Numbered from the stretch's first letter, positions 43,601-53,880 are shown. The stretch is DNA of 64,000 nt from Nocardioides sp. W7 (GCF_022919075.1 NZ_CP095078.1:2418001-2482000); one strand, 5' to 3'. The notes: generated by a model not told the origin, from the letters alone. Translations and numbers: made by a program.

Positions 43601-43994
43601 GGAGCCCGAGGCGGCGCCTGAGCCCGAGGCAGCACCTGAGCTCGTCGCGGACGAGGTGAAGTCCGAGCCCGAGGCCCCGAAGGTCGTGACCCGGACCCGC
43701 CGACGCAGTGCCAACCGGCCGGCAGGCCAGCCCGAGTCGATCACGGCTCCGGTGGAGCCGATCATCGTCGAGGCGACGCCCGAGCCCGTGGTGGCCGAGC
43801 CCGCCCCTGTCGCCACGGCCCCCGAGCCGCCGAAGGTCGTCACCCGGACCCGTGGTCGCGCGGCCAGCCGTCCGGCCGGCCCGCCGACCGAGGAGCCGAC
43901 GCCGGCCCCGGTGGACGAGCAGGACGAGCACGACCAGGACGGACCCGCGATCGAGCACGTGCCCGTGAAGAAGAGGGGCACCCGCAAGCGATAG
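40638..43994 (+). CDS. rne: ribonuclease E/G
   Basis: An 1118-residue endoribonuclease for rRNA maturation and mRNA decay. Residues 1-185 are a Lys/Ala/Pro tail (repeated [13 protein letters not shown] motifs, histone H1-like), then an acidic stretch and Arg-rich patches. The conserved core (about 380-800) has the S1 domain with [20 protein letters not shown], the catalytic Asp motifs VVDVNTGKF and [10 protein letters not shown], and the Zn-link [10 protein letters not shown]. The C-terminal 300 residues are disordered and repetitive ([19 protein letters not shown]). In actinobacteria both flanking tails bind RNA and partners and can phase separate. Confidence 0.95.
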   Translation: MPDDIQVDTTTEAPSAEAGAEAPAKKAAAKRPAKKAAAKKAPAKRTAKKAAAAPDDAELPLDASPAETAAEPASDPASDPGAAEAAPAAKKTAKKAAAKKAPAKKAATKTAAKRTTKKAAAAPSAEPEPAPVAADPVVPAAEPVAEPEPAAPAPAGIAPLFQAPEVAPTRARRTRKTAAKKAVPEPVVEETPEALEETDELVDDAIVAADEITEDAAETPDAEPTDTQDADEDSDDEGDGSGGGRRRRRRGGRRRRKVGESGGGESSADSGDSTDGTGEESGSDSDGQSEGEQDDSSGEGSSSRRRRRRRRTGDDGGEAGDDPENTVTRVRKTRNAEDEITSLHGSTRLEAKKQRRREGREAGRRRAPIVSEAEFLARREAVDRVMVIRQRDELTQIGVLEDKVLVEHYVARESQTSLIGNVYLGRVQNVLPSMEAAFIDIGKGRNAVLYAGEVNWSALGHKDGQPRKIESVLSSGQSVLVQVSKDPIGHKGARLTSQVSLAGRFLVYVPDGTTSGISRKLPDNERTRLKTLLKEIVPGSAGVIVRTAAEGASEDELTRDVEVLKARWEDIEKRSKGGAPQLLYGEPDLTLKVVRDLFTEDFGKLVIQGDEAWETVSTYVQQVAPDLQDRLEKFTPGENGKDVFAIHRIDEQIAKALDRKVWLPSGGSLVIDRTEAMTVVDVNTGKFTGSGGNLEETVTKNNLEAAEEVVRQLRLRDIGGIIVVDFIDMVLESNRDLVLRRLVECLGRDRTRHQVAEVTSLGLVQMTRKRIGTGLLEAFGENCEHCHGRGVVVHDHPVESGNRGDDSGPSSSGSGSGSGSSSSGRSGRRRGRGRGGDESDGDSRSGAPSAPQLKPPTPADVAAMARQERADLDDLTDETVAEPAAEQAAEAVVEPEAPKVVSRTRGRRGGRGSSQAEPVTEPVAAPVLPETTPEPETTPEPDAAPELVADEVQPEPEAPKVVSRTRGRRGGRGSSQAEPVTAPVLPDSEPEAAPEPEAAPELVADEVKSEPEAPKVVTRTRRRSANRPAGQPESITAPVEPIIVEATPEPVVAEPAPVATAPEPPKVVTRTRGRAASRPAGPPTEEPTPAPVDEQDEHDQDGPAIEHVPVKKRGTRKR
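43316..43579 (+). repeat. 81-bp perfect direct repeat in the 3' part of rne
   Basis: Bases 43316-43396 recur exactly at 43499-43579, 183 bases (61 codons) further on, preserving frame. Each encodes [17 protein letters not shown] and RGSSQAEPV. Two diverged copies follow (APKVVTRTR). The exact identity implies a recent duplication. Confidence 0.85.
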
Positions 43995-44016
43995 GGGTGC
44001 GGGGCCGGCCGCCGAA

Positions 44017-44045
44017 TTGCTGTGGCCGGTCCCGGACCGTAGTAT
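44017..44045 (+). promoter_or_regulatory. promoter for rplU-rpmA (TTGCTG - 17 bp - TAGTAT)
   Basis: TTGCTG at 44017-44022 and TAGTAT at 44040-44045 with a 17-base spacer form the best sigma-70-type promoter in the window. Transcription would start near 44052, leaving a leader of about 130 bases before rplU that could host ribosomal protein autoregulation; no known leader motif was recognised. Confidence 0.65.
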
Positions 44046-44182
44046 TGAACCTCGGTGCGCTCACGCGCGCCGTCTCTGAGTGGCCCTCCATCCGACGCAC
44101 AGGCTCGTTGCTGTGTGCGCGGTGGTCGGGAGCCCCAGACCCCAAGACCGTAGTGACGCAGAAGACGACGAAGGAGACCGCG

Positions 44183-44491
44183 GTGTACGCGATCGTGCGC
44201 GCTGGCGCCAAGCAGCAGAAGGTTGCCGTGGGCGACGTCATCGAGATCGACAAGGTGGCCACCGGGGTGGGCGAGACGCTGACGCTTCCCGTCGTCCTCG
44301 CTGTCGATGGCGAGACCGTCACCTCCGACGCGAAGGCGCTGGACAAGGCCTCGGTGACCGTGGAGATCCTCGGCGCCACCAAGGGCCCGAAGATCATCAT
44401 CCAGAAGTACAAGAACAAGACCGGCTACAAGAAGCGCCAGGGTCACCGCCAGAAGTACACCCAGGTCAAGGTCACCGACATCTCCCTCTGA
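44183..44491 (+). CDS. rplU: 50S ribosomal protein L21
   Basis: A 102-residue large-subunit protein that binds 23S rRNA. It begins [24 protein letters not shown] and ends with [23 protein letters not shown], both hallmarks of L21. The usual Gly at AGGKQ is Ala here (AGAKQ). The GTG at 44183 follows AAGGAGACCGCG; a frame open from 43997 includes the leader and is not coding. rpmA follows after 37 bases. Confidence 0.96.
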   Translation: MYAIVRAGAKQQKVAVGDVIEIDKVATGVGETLTLPVVLAVDGETVTSDAKALDKASVTVEILGATKGPKIIIQKYKNKTGYKKRQGHRQKYTQVKVTDISL

Positions 44492-44528
44492 GCGACCGCT
44501 CGGGCAGCAACCCCAAAGGACTGAACTC

Positions 44529-44783
44529 ATGGCACACAAGAAGGGCGCCGCGTCCACCAAGAACGGTCGCGACTCCAACTCGCAGCGCCTCGGCGTCAAG
44601 CGGTACGGCGGTCAGCTGGTCAACGCCGGCGAGATCATCGTCCGCCAGCGCGGGACGCACTTCCACCCGGGCAGCGGCGTCGGCCGCGGCGGCGACGACA
44701 CGCTGTTCGCGCTGATCGCCGGTGCTGTCGAGTTCGGCACCCGTCGCGGTCGCCGGGTCGTCAACATCGTCCCGGGCGCGTGA
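44529..44783 (+). CDS. rpmA: 50S ribosomal protein L27
   Basis: An 84-residue protein whose N-terminal tail reaches the peptidyl transferase centre. [29 protein letters not shown] and the later [20 protein letters not shown] are diagnostic. No N-terminal extension is present, so no Prp-type cleavage is needed. It is preceded by AAAGGACTGAACTC. A hairpin lies between it and obgE. Confidence 0.97.
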   Translation: MAHKKGAASTKNGRDSNSQRLGVKRYGGQLVNAGEIIVRQRGTHFHPGSGVGRGGDDTLFALIAGAVEFGTRRGRRVVNIVPGA

Positions 44784-44810
44784 GCTGACGCTCACCTCCA
44801 CCTGCAGCAC

Positions 44811-44841
44811 CGAAGGGCGTCCCGTTCCGGGGCGTCCTTCG
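44811..44841 (+). terminator. hairpin between rpmA and obgE
   Basis: CGAAGGGCGTCCC pairs with GGGGCGTCCTTCG with one mismatch and a bulge. It is followed by CCATTTGAGAG. It probably reduces read-through from the strongly expressed ribosomal protein genes into obgE. Confidence 0.5.
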
Positions 44842-44866
44842 TCCATTTGAGAGCAAGGAACCCACC

Positions 44867-46417
44867 ATGGCCGTCCCCACCTTCGTCGACGAGGTGACGC
44901 TGCACATCAGCGCGGGCCGGGGTGGCCACGGCGTGGCCTCGGTCCACCGCGAGAAGTTCAAGCCGCTGGGTGGTCCCGACGGCGGCAACGGCGGTCCCGG
45001 CGGATCGGTGATCCTGCGCGTCGACTCCGACGTCACCACGCTCATCGACTACCACCACAGCAAGAAGCGCGCCGCGGATAACGGCGGCCACGGTGCCGGC
45101 GCCCACCGCAACGGGGCGCACGGCGCCGACCTGGTGCTGCCCGTCCCCGACGGCACGGTCGTGAAGACCCGCTCCGGCGAGGTGCTGGCCGACCTGGTCG
45201 GCCCCGGCACCGAGATGGTCATCGCTGAGGGTGGCCGCGGCGGCCTCGGCAACGCCGCGCTGGCCTCGTCCAAGCGCAAGGCGCCCGGCTTCGCGCTGCT
45301 GGGGGAGCCCGGCGAGGAGATCGAGGTCGTCCTCGAGCTGAAGGTCGTCGCCGACATCGGGCTGGTCGGCTACCCGAGCGCCGGCAAGTCCAGCCTGATC
45401 GCCGCGATCTCGCGGGCCCGGCCCAAGATCGCCGACTACCCGTTCACGACCCTGGTCCCCAACCTGGGCGTCGTGAAGGCGGGCGACACGACGTTCACCG
45501 TCGCCGACGTACCCGGCCTGATCGAGGGCGCCAGCGAGGGCCGCGGCCTCGGCCACGACTTCCTGCGCCACATCGAGCGCTGCGCGGCACTGCTGCACGT
45601 CGTCGACACCGCCACGATCGAGCCGGGCCGCAACCCCGTCGACGACCTGGACGCCATGGAGCACGAGCTCGCCCAGTACGGCGGCCTCGAGGGCCGCGAG
45701 CGCCTGGTGGCGCTCAACAAGATCGACGTGCCCGACGGGCGCGACATCGCGGAGATGACCGCCGCGGACCTGCGCGATCGCGGCTTCCGGGTGTTCCCGA
45801 TCTCGGCCGCCTCGGGGGAGGGCATCCGGGAGCTGACCTTCGCGATGGCCGAGCTGGTGGCCCGGGAGCGGGCCGAGCGGGAGGTCGTCGAGGCGACCCG
45901 GATCGTGCTCCGCCCGCCGAGCGCCGACGGCGGCGACGACTTCAGCGTCACCCAGGACGCCGACGGGTGGCGGGTGCGCGGCACCAAGCCGGAGCGCTGG
46001 GTCCGGCAGACCGACTTCAGCAACGACGAGGCCGTCGGGTACCTCGCCGACCGGCTCAACCGGATGGGCGTCGAGATCCGGTTGGTCAAGATGGGCGCGG
46101 TCGAGGGCGACACCGTGCTGATCGGGCACCCCGACAACTCGGTGGTCTTCGACTTCAAGCCCGGCATCGAGGCGGGTGCGGAGATGCTCGGCCGACGCGG
46201 CGAGGACCAGCGCTTCGAGGAGCAGCGTCCCGCCCACGGCCGGCGTCGGGACATCCAGGAGAGCATGGGGGACCGGGGCGAGAACGAGACCCGCGCCGAC
46301 GTGGCCCGGCGGATCGACAAGTCCGCCAGGAGCTCGGGGATCGGCCCGATGTCGTACGAGATCGGCTCCGCCGACGACCCGGACTGGCTGGAGGACGACC
46401 CCGGGACCGCCGGGTGA
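44867..46417 (+). CDS. obgE: GTPase Obg/CgtA
   Basis: A 516-residue GTPase involved in 50S assembly and stress response. The N-terminal Gly-rich Obg fold ([25 protein letters not shown], residues 1-160) is followed by the G domain: G1 [10 protein letters not shown]3 [10 protein letters not shown]4 NKID, G5 ISAASGEG. The OCT domain (about 355-430) and an acidic, charged tail of about 80 residues complete it, as in Streptomyces Obg. The stop overlaps the proB GTG (GTGA). Confidence 0.96.
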   Translation: MAVPTFVDEVTLHISAGRGGHGVASVHREKFKPLGGPDGGNGGPGGSVILRVDSDVTTLIDYHHSKKRAADNGGHGAGAHRNGAHGADLVLPVPDGTVVKTRSGEVLADLVGPGTEMVIAEGGRGGLGNAALASSKRKAPGFALLGEPGEEIEVVLELKVVADIGLVGYPSAGKSSLIAAISRARPKIADYPFTTLVPNLGVVKAGDTTFTVADVPGLIEGASEGRGLGHDFLRHIERCAALLHVVDTATIEPGRNPVDDLDAMEHELAQYGGLEGRERLVALNKIDVPDGRDIAEMTAADLRDRGFRVFPISAASGEGIRELTFAMAELVARERAEREVVEATRIVLRPPSADGGDDFSVTQDADGWRVRGTKPERWVRQTDFSNDEAVGYLADRLNRMGVEIRLVKMGAVEGDTVLIGHPDNSVVFDFKPGIEAGAEMLGRRGEDQRFEEQRPAHGRRRDIQESMGDRGENETRADVARRIDKSARSSGIGPMSYEIGSADDPDWLEDDPGTAG

Positions 46418-47529
46418 GCCTGCGCCGGGAGGTGCTCGACGCGCGACGCATCGTCGTGAAGGTCGGCTCCTCCTCGCTGACCTCGGCGGCGGGGGGCATC
46501 GACCCCGCGCGGGTCGAGCGACTGGTCGACGTCCTCGCCGCGGCTCGAGGCCGCGGGGCCGAGGTCGTCCTGGTCTCCTCGGGCGCGATTGCCGCAGGTC
46601 TGGCCCCGCTGGGCCTCCAGCGTCGCCCCCGGGGCCTGGCGGCCCAGCAGGCCGCCGCGTCGGTGGGCCAGGGGTTGCTGGTGCACCGCTACACCGAGGA
46701 GCTGCGCCGCCACGACCTGATCGCCGGCCAGGTGCTGCTCACGCTCGACGACGTCACCCGGCGCTCGCACTACCGCAATGCCTCCCAGACCTTCGCGAAG
46801 CTGCTCGAGCTCGGCGTGCTGCCCATCGTCAACGAGAACGACACGGTGGCCACCTCGGAGATCCGCTTCGGCGACAACGACCGGCTGGCCGCGCTGGTGG
46901 CCCACCTCGTGCACGCCGACCTGCTGGTGCTGCTCTCCGACGTCGACGGTCTGTACGACGCCGACCCGCGGACCCCGGGCGCCGTACGCCTCACCGACGT
47001 GCACGGCGTGGAGGACCTCGGCTCGGTCAAGATCGGTCGCGCCGGCGCCGCCGGCCTCGGCACGGGCGGCATGGAGACCAAGGTGGAGGCGGCCCGGATC
47101 GCCACGGGAGCCGGTATCCCGGTTGTCCTGACCTCGGCCGACCAGGCGGGCGCGGCGGTCGCCGGCGAGCCGGTCGGCACGCTCTTCCACCCCACCGGCA
47201 AGCGGCGGCCCACCCGCCTGCTGTGGCTGGCGCACGCCACCGAGCCGCTCGGCACCGTGCTGCTCGACCCCGGGGCGGTGCGTGCCGTCGTCGAGCGGCG
47301 CGCCTCGCTGCTGGCCGCCGGGGTCACCGGCTGCACCGGTGACTTCCACGCGGGCGACCCCGTCGACCTCGCCGGTCCCGACGGCGTCCCGGTCGCGCGC
47401 GGACTGGTGAACTTCGACGCCAGCGAGCTCCCCAGCCTGGTGGGCCGGTCCAGCAAGGACCTCAAGCGCGAGCTCGGCGCGGCGTACGAGCGCGAGATCG
47501 TGCACCGCGACGACCTGGTGCTCCTCTGA
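46414..47529 (+). CDS. proB: glutamate 5-kinase
   Basis: A 371-residue enzyme for the first step of proline synthesis. The amino acid kinase domain shows [53 protein letters not shown] and [13 protein letters not shown]; a C-terminal PUA domain (about 275-365) ends the protein. The GTG at 46414 overlaps the obgE stop. proA, the next step, is not adjacent. What follows is a 243-base gap that contains a possible gene remnant on the other strand. Confidence 0.95.
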   Translation: MSLRREVLDARRIVVKVGSSSLTSAAGGIDPARVERLVDVLAAARGRGAEVVLVSSGAIAAGLAPLGLQRRPRGLAAQQAAASVGQGLLVHRYTEELRRHDLIAGQVLLTLDDVTRRSHYRNASQTFAKLLELGVLPIVNENDTVATSEIRFGDNDRLAALVAHLVHADLLVLLSDVDGLYDADPRTPGAVRLTDVHGVEDLGSVKIGRAGAAGLGTGGMETKVEAARIATGAGIPVVLTSADQAGAAVAGEPVGTLFHPTGKRRPTRLLWLAHATEPLGTVLLDPGAVRAVVERRASLLAAGVTGCTGDFHAGDPVDLAGPDGVPVARGLVNFDASELPSLVGRSSKDLKRELGAAYEREIVHRDDLVLL

Positions 47530-47669
47530 CCCAGTGCGGCCCGCCCCACGCAGGCGGTCTCGATCCCGAAGTCCTTCAGGTTCAGCGCGAGCAACCAGGA
47601 CGGTGCGCCGCTGCTCACGAACTCGCCGTGCTCGCTCGACGCCGGTGAGAGGTCGAAGATCGGCAGCAT
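47529..47669 (-). pseudogene. possible gene remnant on the minus strand after proB
   Basis: From the ATG at 47669 a stretch of about 47 codons has almost exclusive G/C at third positions and protein-like content (LPIFDLSPASSEHGEFVSSG, then APSWLLALNLKDFGIETACV). There is no stop before it runs into the antisense of proB, so any gene here has lost its 3' end. The start has no clear ribosome site. I do not recognise the family. Confidence 0.3.
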
Positions 47670-47760
47670 CAAGGTCACGTGACGACCTGATCGACGCGAT
47701 CCGACGGCCGGGTGCTCGGCACCGGGCCGTCGTGCGGCCACGGCGTTGGCCCGGACCGGT

Positions 47761-47766
47761 TAGGTT
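47761..47766 (+). promoter_or_regulatory. -10 element TAGGTT of the EEP-family gene
   Basis: Six bases before the GTG at 47773, implying a leaderless mRNA. Confidence 0.45.
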
Positions 47767-47772
47767 CAGGGC

Positions 47773-48732
47773 GTGCGTTGGCGAGTGGTGCTCTGGGCGT
47801 TCGCCGTCGTACTGCTGATCCCCGCGGCGTTGCTGACGATCGCTCGGCTCTCCGGCAGCGACCTCTCCCTGGCGGTGAAGGCCGTCGCGTTCACCCCCGC
47901 GGGGGTGCTGCTGTACGCCGGGGGGCTGGTCGTCCTCCTCGCCCTCGCCGTACGCCGCGGGCGGCGCCGGTGGCCGATGAGCGTGGCCGCTCTGGCCGCC
48001 GCCGGGCTGGGACTGCACCTGGCCTGGGTGGCGCCCTGGTACGTCGGCACCTCAGCCGCGTCCGACGCCGAGCCGTCGCTCCGGGTGCTGACCGCCAACG
48101 TGCTCGGTGACGCCGGCGACGGACCGGGCCTGGTCGAGGCGGCGGCAGACGCCGACATCGACGTCCTGGCGGTGCAGGAGCTGAGCACCGGCACCCTCGC
48201 CGAGATGGACCGGGCCGGTCTGGCCGAGCTGTTCCCGTACCGGGCCGGCGAACCGGACCCCGGGGACAAGCGCGGGACGATGGTCTTCGCCCGCGAGCCG
48301 ATCAGCGACGTGACCCGCCTACCCACGGTGATGGGCTCCTGGTCGGTGCGCATCGGGGACGTGACCGCGTTCGTGGTGCACCCGGCGTACCCGCTTCGGA
48401 TCGACAGCTGGCGCACCGAGCACGCCGCGCTGCTCGCCGCCGCAGAGGAGCTGGAGCCGGACCTGGTGGTGGGCGACCTGAACGCGACCCTGGACCACGC
48501 GCCGATGCGTCGACTGCTCGACGCCGGCTACCGCGACGCCACCGAGCTCTCCGGCAGCGGCTGGCAGCCCACCTGGCCGGCGAGCGGGTCCGGTCTGCAG
48601 GGTCTGCTGCCCCCGGTCGTGCAGATCGACCACGTGCTGGTCGACGACGGCTGGACCGCCGTCCGCACCTGGACCGTCGAGATCGACGGCACCGACCACC
48701 GGGCGCTGGTCGCCGAGCTGGCCGCGGGCTGA
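47773..48732 (+). CDS. membrane-anchored endonuclease/exonuclease/phosphatase family protein
   Basis: A 319-residue protein. Three N-terminal membrane helices (about 4-25, 38-62, 70-92) precede an EEP domain: LRVLTANVLGDAG (metal-binding Asn), LAVQELST (Glu), VVGDLNATLDHAPM (Asp-x-Asn) and the terminal GTDHRALVAEL (Asp-His). All catalytic positions are present, so a magnesium-dependent phosphodiesterase facing outward is expected. The substrate may be a lipid, nucleic acid or nucleotide. Start GTG set by the -10 box. Confidence 0.82.
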   Translation: MRWRVVLWAFAVVLLIPAALLTIARLSGSDLSLAVKAVAFTPAGVLLYAGGLVVLLALAVRRGRRRWPMSVAALAAAGLGLHLAWVAPWYVGTSAASDAEPSLRVLTANVLGDAGDGPGLVEAAADADIDVLAVQELSTGTLAEMDRAGLAELFPYRAGEPDPGDKRGTMVFAREPISDVTRLPTVMGSWSVRIGDVTAFVVHPAYPLRIDSWRTEHAALLAAAEELEPDLVVGDLNATLDHAPMRRLLDAGYRDATELSGSGWQPTWPASGSGLQGLLPPVVQIDHVLVDDGWTAVRTWTVEIDGTDHRALVAELAAG

Positions 48733-48778
48733 GCGGATGCGTGGCGAGTACCCGCAGCGCCGTACCCTGGGAGACGAC

Positions 48779-49942
48779 ATGTCCAGGCCCGTCTACCTCG
48801 ATCACGCCGCCACCACGCCGATGGTGCCCGCGGCGGTCGAGACACTGACGAAGCACCTCCTCGACGTCGGCAACCCGAGCTCGCTGCACGCCTCGGGCCG
48901 GCACGCCCGCCGCGTGGTCGAGGAGTCGCGCGAGACGATCGCCCAGGCCCTGAACTGCCGCCCCGGCGAGGTCGTCTTCACCTCCGGTGGCACCGAGGCG
49001 GACAACCTCGCGATCAAGGGCCTGCACTGGTCGCGCGTCGCCGAGCTCGGCCCTGCACCGCGGCTGATCTCGAGCAGCATCGAGCACCACGCGGTCCTCG
49101 ACCCGCTGGACTGGCTCGCGGAGGGCGACGAGGCCGAGGTCCGGCTGCTGGCGGTGGACGCCGCCGGCCGCATCGACCTCGACGAGCTCGCGCGGCTGCT
49201 GGCCGACGGCCCGGTCTCGATGGTCTCGATCATGTGGGCCAACAACGAGGTCGGCACCCTCCAGCCCATCGAGGAGGTCGTCGCGCTCGCCGCGCAGCAC
49301 GGCGTGCCCGTGCACACCGACGCGGTCCAGGCCGTCGGTGCCGTGCCGGTCGACTTCGCCCGCTCCGGTGTCGACGCGCTCACCCTGACCGGCCACAAGG
49401 TCGGTGGTCCATACGGCGTGGGCGCTCTCGTCGTACGCCGTGAGCTCGACCTGACCCCGCTCGTCCACGGCGGCGGCCAGGAGCGCGACATCCGCAGCGG
49501 CACCCTGGACACCCCGGCGATCGCCGGCTTCGCGGCGGCCGTCGAGCTGGCGGTGAAGCACCAGGCCGAGCACGCCGCCCGGGTCGCGGCCCTGCGCGAC
49601 GACCTGGTGCGCGGCGTGCTCGCGGTCGTCCCGGACGCGGTCCTCAACGGCGACCCGGTGCGCCGGCTGCCCGGCAACGCCCACTTCTCCTTCCCCGGCT
49701 GCGAGGGCGACTCGCTGCTGATGCTGCTCGACGCCCGCGGCATCGAGTGCTCGACCGGCTCGGCCTGCTCCGCCGGCGTGCCGCAGGCCTCGCACGTGCT
49801 GCTCGCGATGGGCCGCAGTGACGCCGACGCCCGCAGCTCGCTGCGGTTCTCGCTGGGTCACTCCTCGACCGCGGCCGACGTCAGCGCGCTGGTCGAGGCG
49901 ATCGGTCCGTGCGTCGAACGGGCGAGGGCAGCGAAGGCATGA
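48779..49942 (+). CDS. cysteine desulfurase (NifS/IscS type)
   Basis: A 387-residue PLP enzyme that takes sulfur from cysteine. [16 protein letters not shown] opens the fold; the PLP Lys is Lys207 in [19 protein letters not shown] holds the stacking His; the catalytic Cys is Cys330 in [10 protein letters not shown], with a second Cys at 324. It is translationally coupled to mnmA (ATGA overlap), so its main role is probably sulfur supply for tRNA 2-thiouridine, with possible general Fe-S use. The ATG at 48779 is preferred over GTG 48737 with GGGAGACGAC upstream. Confidence 0.93.
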   Translation: MSRPVYLDHAATTPMVPAAVETLTKHLLDVGNPSSLHASGRHARRVVEESRETIAQALNCRPGEVVFTSGGTEADNLAIKGLHWSRVAELGPAPRLISSSIEHHAVLDPLDWLAEGDEAEVRLLAVDAAGRIDLDELARLLADGPVSMVSIMWANNEVGTLQPIEEVVALAAQHGVPVHTDAVQAVGAVPVDFARSGVDALTLTGHKVGGPYGVGALVVRRELDLTPLVHGGGQERDIRSGTLDTPAIAGFAAAVELAVKHQAEHAARVAALRDDLVRGVLAVVPDAVLNGDPVRRLPGNAHFSFPGCEGDSLLMLLDARGIECSTGSACSAGVPQASHVLLAMGRSDADARSSLRFSLGHSSTAADVSALVEAIGPCVERARAAKA

Positions 49943-51036
49943 GGGTCCTCGCTGCCATGTCCGGCGGCGTCGACTCCGCCGTCGCGGCCGCCCGGGCCGC
50001 GGAGGCCGGTCATGACGTGACCGGCATCCACCTCGCGCTGTCGCGCAACCCCGCGTCGTACCGCTCCGGTGCCCGCGGCTGCTGCACCATCGAGGACAGC
50101 AACGACGCCCGGCGGGCGGCCGACGTCATCGGCATCCCGTTCTACGTCTGGGACCTCTCCGAGCGGTTCCACGCGGACGTGGTCGAGGACTTCATGGACG
50201 AGTACGCCGCGGGCCGCACCCCCAACCCCTGCCTGCGCTGCAACGAGAAGATCAAGTTCGCCGCCGTGCTGGAGCGGGCGCTCGCGCTCGGCTTCGACGC
50301 GGTCGCGACCGGTCACTACGCCCAGCTGCGCACGGGTGCGGACGGCCTGGTCGAGATGCACCGGGCCGTCGACCACGGCAAGGACCAGTCGTACGTGCTC
50401 GGCGTGCTCGACCAGCAGCAGCTCGCGCACTCGCTGTTCCCGCTGGGCGACACCCCCAAGGAGCAGGTCCGGCTCGAGGCCGCCCGACGCGGGCTGCTGG
50501 TCGCCGACAAGCCGGACAGCCACGACATCTGCTTCGTCGCCGACGGCGACAACGCGGGCTGGCTGCGCGAGAAGCTCGGCGACCGCGCGCCCAACCACGA
50601 CGGCCCCATCGTCGACGAGGTCACGGGGGAGGAGCTGGGCCGCCACGACGGGACCTACGCCTTCACCATCGGCCAGCGCAAGGGGCTGCGGATCGGTCGG
50701 CCCGCGCCCGACGGTAAGCCGCGGTTCGTGCTCGACATCGAGCCGGTCTCCGGCACCGTCACCGTCGGACCTCGCGAGCGGCTGGCCGTGCGCCGGCTGC
50801 ACGGCACCAGGCCCCGCTGGTGCGGCACGGTCCCCGCCACGCTCGAGGGCACCGTGCAGCTGCGCGCCCACGGCGAGGAGCTGCCCGCGACGACCACCGT
50901 CGCGGGCGACGAGCTCACCGTGGAGCTGCACGCCCCGGCGTACGGCATCGCGCCCGGCCAGGCCGCCGTCCTCTACGACGGCACCCGCGTCGTCGGGTCC
51001 GCCACCATCACCACCACGGAACGAGTCCCTGCATGA
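49939..51036 (+). CDS. mnmA: tRNA-specific 2-thiouridylase MnmA
   Basis: A 365-residue enzyme that thiolates U34 of tRNA-Lys, Glu and Gln. The PP-loop is [12 protein letters not shown]; catalytic cysteines lie in [14 protein letters not shown] and in [13 protein letters not shown]-terminal beta-barrel domains follow. The ATG shares bases with the desulfurase stop, so sulfur donor and user are made together. Its own stop overlaps the next gene's ATG in the same way. Confidence 0.95.
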   Translation: MRVLAAMSGGVDSAVAAARAAEAGHDVTGIHLALSRNPASYRSGARGCCTIEDSNDARRAADVIGIPFYVWDLSERFHADVVEDFMDEYAAGRTPNPCLRCNEKIKFAAVLERALALGFDAVATGHYAQLRTGADGLVEMHRAVDHGKDQSYVLGVLDQQQLAHSLFPLGDTPKEQVRLEAARRGLLVADKPDSHDICFVADGDNAGWLREKLGDRAPNHDGPIVDEVTGEELGRHDGTYAFTIGQRKGLRIGRPAPDGKPRFVLDIEPVSGTVTVGPRERLAVRRLHGTRPRWCGTVPATLEGTVQLRAHGEELPATTTVAGDELTVELHAPAYGIAPGQAAVLYDGTRVVGSATITTTERVPA

Positions 51037-52037
51037 CGATCGCCTCGGGCGTCGGGTCGATGCCCGGCACCGACCAGCAGACGTACGACGAGACGGTGAA
51101 GCTGGTCCTCGGCGAGCTCCCCGACCTCCCGCACCTGCCCGAGCTGCCGGGGCGCGGCGTGACCGCGGGGATGACCGGGCGCGCGCTCGCGGTGCTGAGC
51201 ACCCTCGGCGTCGACCTGCAGCCCGCCGGCTGGCGGCTCACCGATGCGTCGGGGGTCGACCACCGGCGCGCCCGCAGCCTGCTCGCGCAGGACCTCGACG
51301 GGCTCGAGGAGCAGGCGCAGGGCGCGCTGCCCACCGAGGGAGGCGCCTTCAAGATCCAGGTCGCGGGCCCGTGGACGCTCGCCGCGACCGTCGAGAAGCC
51401 GCGCGGCGACAAGGTGCTCTCCGACCACGGTGCCCGGCGCGAGCTGGCCCAGGCCCTCGCGGAGGGGCTGCGCGACCACGTCCGCGACGTACGACGGCGG
51501 CTGCCGCAGGTCGATCGCCTGATCGTGCAGGTCGACGAGCCCGCCATCGCGGCGGTGCTGGGCGGCAAGGTGCCGACCGCGTCCGGCTTCGGCCGGCACC
51601 GCACCGTGCATCCTCCGGAGGTCTCCGACACCCTGGGCTGGGTCCTCGCCGCGATCACCGACGCCGGTGCCGAGCCGTGGGTGCACTCGTGCGCGCCGGA
51701 CGTGCCGTGGCAGTTGCTGCGGGGGGCCGGCGCCCGGGGACTCTCGGTCGACCTGGCGGTGCTCGGCGCGGCCGACCACGACCCGCTGGCCGAGGCGCTC
51801 GAGGCGGGGGAGACCCTCGCGCTCGGGGTGGTGCCGAGCACCGACCCGGCGTCGTCCCTCACCGACACGCAGGTCACCGAGTCGGTGCTGCGGTGGCTCG
51901 ACATGCTCGGCCTCGACCTCGACGAGGTGGGCAGCCGGCTGGTGCTCACCCCGGCCTGCGGGCTGGCCGGGGCCTCGCCGCAGTGGGCCCGCCGGGCCCT
52001 GGCCCTGGTCCGGGCCGCGGCGTCCCACCTCGGTTGA
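51033..52037 (+). CDS. short MetE-type (cobalamin-independent methionine synthase C-terminal domain) protein
   Basis: A 334-residue protein equal to only the catalytic C-terminal half of MetE. The start [17 protein letters not shown] is the family signature; candidate zinc ligands are H218 and C220 (WVHSCAPD) and C309 (TPACGLAG). Full MetE enzymes are about 750 residues and need the N-terminal half for polyglutamyl folate. Such core-MetE proteins may use another methyl donor such as a methylcobalamin protein; this is inference. Coupling to mnmA by a four-base overlap is conserved in many actinobacteria, but the reason is not known. Confidence 0.8.
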   Translation: MTIASGVGSMPGTDQQTYDETVKLVLGELPDLPHLPELPGRGVTAGMTGRALAVLSTLGVDLQPAGWRLTDASGVDHRRARSLLAQDLDGLEEQAQGALPTEGGAFKIQVAGPWTLAATVEKPRGDKVLSDHGARRELAQALAEGLRDHVRDVRRRLPQVDRLIVQVDEPAIAAVLGGKVPTASGFGRHRTVHPPEVSDTLGWVLAAITDAGAEPWVHSCAPDVPWQLLRGAGARGLSVDLAVLGAADHDPLAEALEAGETLALGVVPSTDPASSLTDTQVTESVLRWLDMLGLDLDEVGSRLVLTPACGLAGASPQWARRALALVRAAASHLG

Positions 52038-52058
52038 GCCGGCTCGGTTCGGTCCGGC

Positions 52059-53708
52059 TCAGGCCACCGGTGCCGGCGCCGCGGCGTCCTTCGGCGGAGC
52101 CAGCTCGGCCGGGCTGACCCGCATGAAGGTCCAGATGACCAGCGACGCGACGAGCATCAGCAGCGCGGAGCCCAGGAACGCGTTGGTCGCGCCCTCGGTG
52201 TAGGTCGCGGTGTAGAGGGCGGAGTCGAGGTAGCTCAGCGCGCCGCCGGGCACCGTGGCGTCCGGGTCGACACCGCCGGCGGCCAGGCCCTCGCGGAGCG
52301 GACCGGCGACGTCGTCGGTACGGGCGTTGATGGCGTGCAGCGACACGGTCCCCAGGATCGCCAGGCCGAGCGCGCCCCCGACCTGCTGGACGGTGTTGAG
52401 GACGCCGGAGCCGACCCCGGCCTCCTCACGGCGCACGGCGTGCACGGCGGTCAGGGTCATCGGCACGAAGGTCATGCCCATGCCGACGCCCATCATGATC
52501 AGGAACGGCAGCACCGAAGTCGCGTAGGAGACGTCGGCGCCGAGCGGGTCGCCGCCGGGCGCGAGGCTGAGCAGCACCGCCGCGGGCGAGTCGTCGACGT
52601 CGTACCGGGAGAAGCCGAAGAGGGCCGCAGCGGCCAGCATGGTGCCGGTGCCGGTGATCACCCGGACGCCGATCCGGCTGACCAGGGCCGAGGAGAGCCC
52701 GGCGCCGACCATCACGCTGGCCGAGAACGGCAGGAAGGCGACGCCGGCGTGCAGCGGCTCGTAGCCCATGATCCGCTGCACGAACTGGCCGTTGAAGTAG
52801 AACATCGAGATCATCGCGGCGGCGGCGAAGATCATCGCGCCGAAGCTGGTGCCGCGGGTGCGGTCGAGGATGATCCCCAGCGGCAGCAGCGGGTTGGCGA
52901 CCCTGCGCTCGACCGCGACGAACGCGACCAGGAGCAGCACGCCGGCCGCGAGCGAGGCCAGCGTCCCCGGGTCGTCCCAGCCGTGCTCGGCCTCGCCGCC
53001 GCGGGAGAGCCCGAAGACCAGGCCGAACAGACCGAGGGTGGCGGTCACGGCGCCGGGGACGTCGAGACGGTTCGGGTTGCGCTCCGCCTCGGCGAGCCAG
53101 CGCGGGGCGAGCAGTGCGGCGACCAGGCCGATCGGTGCGTTGATCCACAGCGTGAGCCGCCAGCCGGTGATGTCCATGCCGAGGATGCTGTCCAGCCCGG
53201 TGAGGAAGCCGCCGAGCAGCAGGCCGGTCGCCGCCCCGATGCCGGACATCGCGGCGAACACGCCCATCGCCTTGTTGCGCGCCGGGCCGGCGGGGAAGTT
53301 GGTGGTGATCAGGGCGAGCGCCGCGGGGGAGGCCAGTGCCGCGCCGAGGCCCTGCGCGGCGCGGGCGACCAGCAGCATCCAGCCCTCGGTGGCCGCGCCG
53401 CCGAGCATCGACGCAGCGGCGAAGACGACCAGCCCGATGGTGAAAGTACGGCGCCGGCCGAGCAGGTCGCCCAGGCGGCCGCCGAGCAGCAGCAGGCCGC
53501 CGAAGGCCAGCGCGTAGATCGTCACCACCCAGGTCAGCGACGAGCCGGTCATGCCGAGGTCGCGCGCGATGTGCGGCAGCGCGATGTTGGTGATGGTGCC
53601 GTCCAGGATCAGCATCAGCTGCGCGACGGAGATCAGGACGAGGGCGCGGCCCAGGTGGGCTCCGACGCCCGCTCCGGACATCGGCGGGGCAGGGGTCGGG
53701 TCGGTCAC
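52059..53708 (-). CDS. DHA2-family MFS drug exporter (copy A)
   Basis: A 549-residue exporter with about fourteen membrane helices. Motif A is GRLGDLLGRRRTF, the helix 1 motif LDGTITNIALPHIARDL, and motif C-like GPARNKAMGVFAAMSGIGAATGLLLGG. It belongs to the EmrB/QacA group that expels hydrophobic or cationic drugs by proton exchange. It is the most divergent of the three exporters here: its C-terminus (VSPAELAPPKDAAAPAPVA) lacks the tail shared by copies B and C. A separate promoter (TATGAT) precedes its GTG, and no TetR gene is directly attached. Confidence 0.88.
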   Translation of the reverse strand: MTDPTPAPPMSGAGVGAHLGRALVLISVAQLMLILDGTITNIALPHIARDLGMTGSSLTWVVTIYALAFGGLLLLGGRLGDLLGRRRTFTIGLVVFAAASMLGGAATEGWMLLVARAAQGLGAALASPAALALITTNFPAGPARNKAMGVFAAMSGIGAATGLLLGGFLTGLDSILGMDITGWRLTLWINAPIGLVAALLAPRWLAEAERNPNRLDVPGAVTATLGLFGLVFGLSRGGEAEHGWDDPGTLASLAAGVLLLVAFVAVERRVANPLLPLGIILDRTRGTSFGAMIFAAAAMISMFYFNGQFVQRIMGYEPLHAGVAFLPFSASVMVGAGLSSALVSRIGVRVITGTGTMLAAAALFGFSRYDVDDSPAAVLLSLAPGGDPLGADVSYATSVLPFLIMMGVGMGMTFVPMTLTAVHAVRREEAGVGSGVLNTVQQVGGALGLAILGTVSLHAINARTDDVAGPLREGLAAGGVDPDATVPGGALSYLDSALYTATYTEGATNAFLGSALLMLVASLVIWTFMRVSPAELAPPKDAAAPAPVA

Positions 53709-53722
53709 GGCGCAAACGATAG

Positions 53723-53728
53723 ATCATA
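53723..53728 (-). promoter_or_regulatory. -10 element TATGAT of exporter copy A
   Basis: On the minus strand TATGAT would start transcription near 53716, eight bases before the GTG at 53708. It lies in an A/T-rich near-dyad (ATAGATCATATAGAGAT) that may bind a regulator. Confidence 0.45.
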
Positions 53729-53783
53729 TAGAGATTCGTCGTGCTGCCGTCCGCCGTACCCCATCCAGTCCGGCCCAGCGACG

Positions 53784-53846
53784 GTTGAGTCCGGACTTGA
53801 GGCCATCCGGAATTCCCGACTCAAACGCAGGAGGACCCGACTCAAC
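53784..53846. other. nested GTTGAGTC/GACTCAA repeats between exporter copies A and B
   Basis: GTTGAGTC at 53784-53791 can pair with GACTCAA at 53818-53824 or with GACTCAAC at 53839-53846, with an inner TCCGGA-type dyad. It may terminate transcription of copy B or regulate copy A. Confidence 0.4.
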
Positions 53847-53880
53847 TCCGTGCTGGTGGGCGCGATGGGGGGTAGGCCAG

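Noticed and set aside
44052..44182. Known L21 leader RNA motif ahead of rplU
   Set aside because: The leader length is suitable, but I could not recognise a described L21 leader structure in the sequence, so only the promoter is reported.
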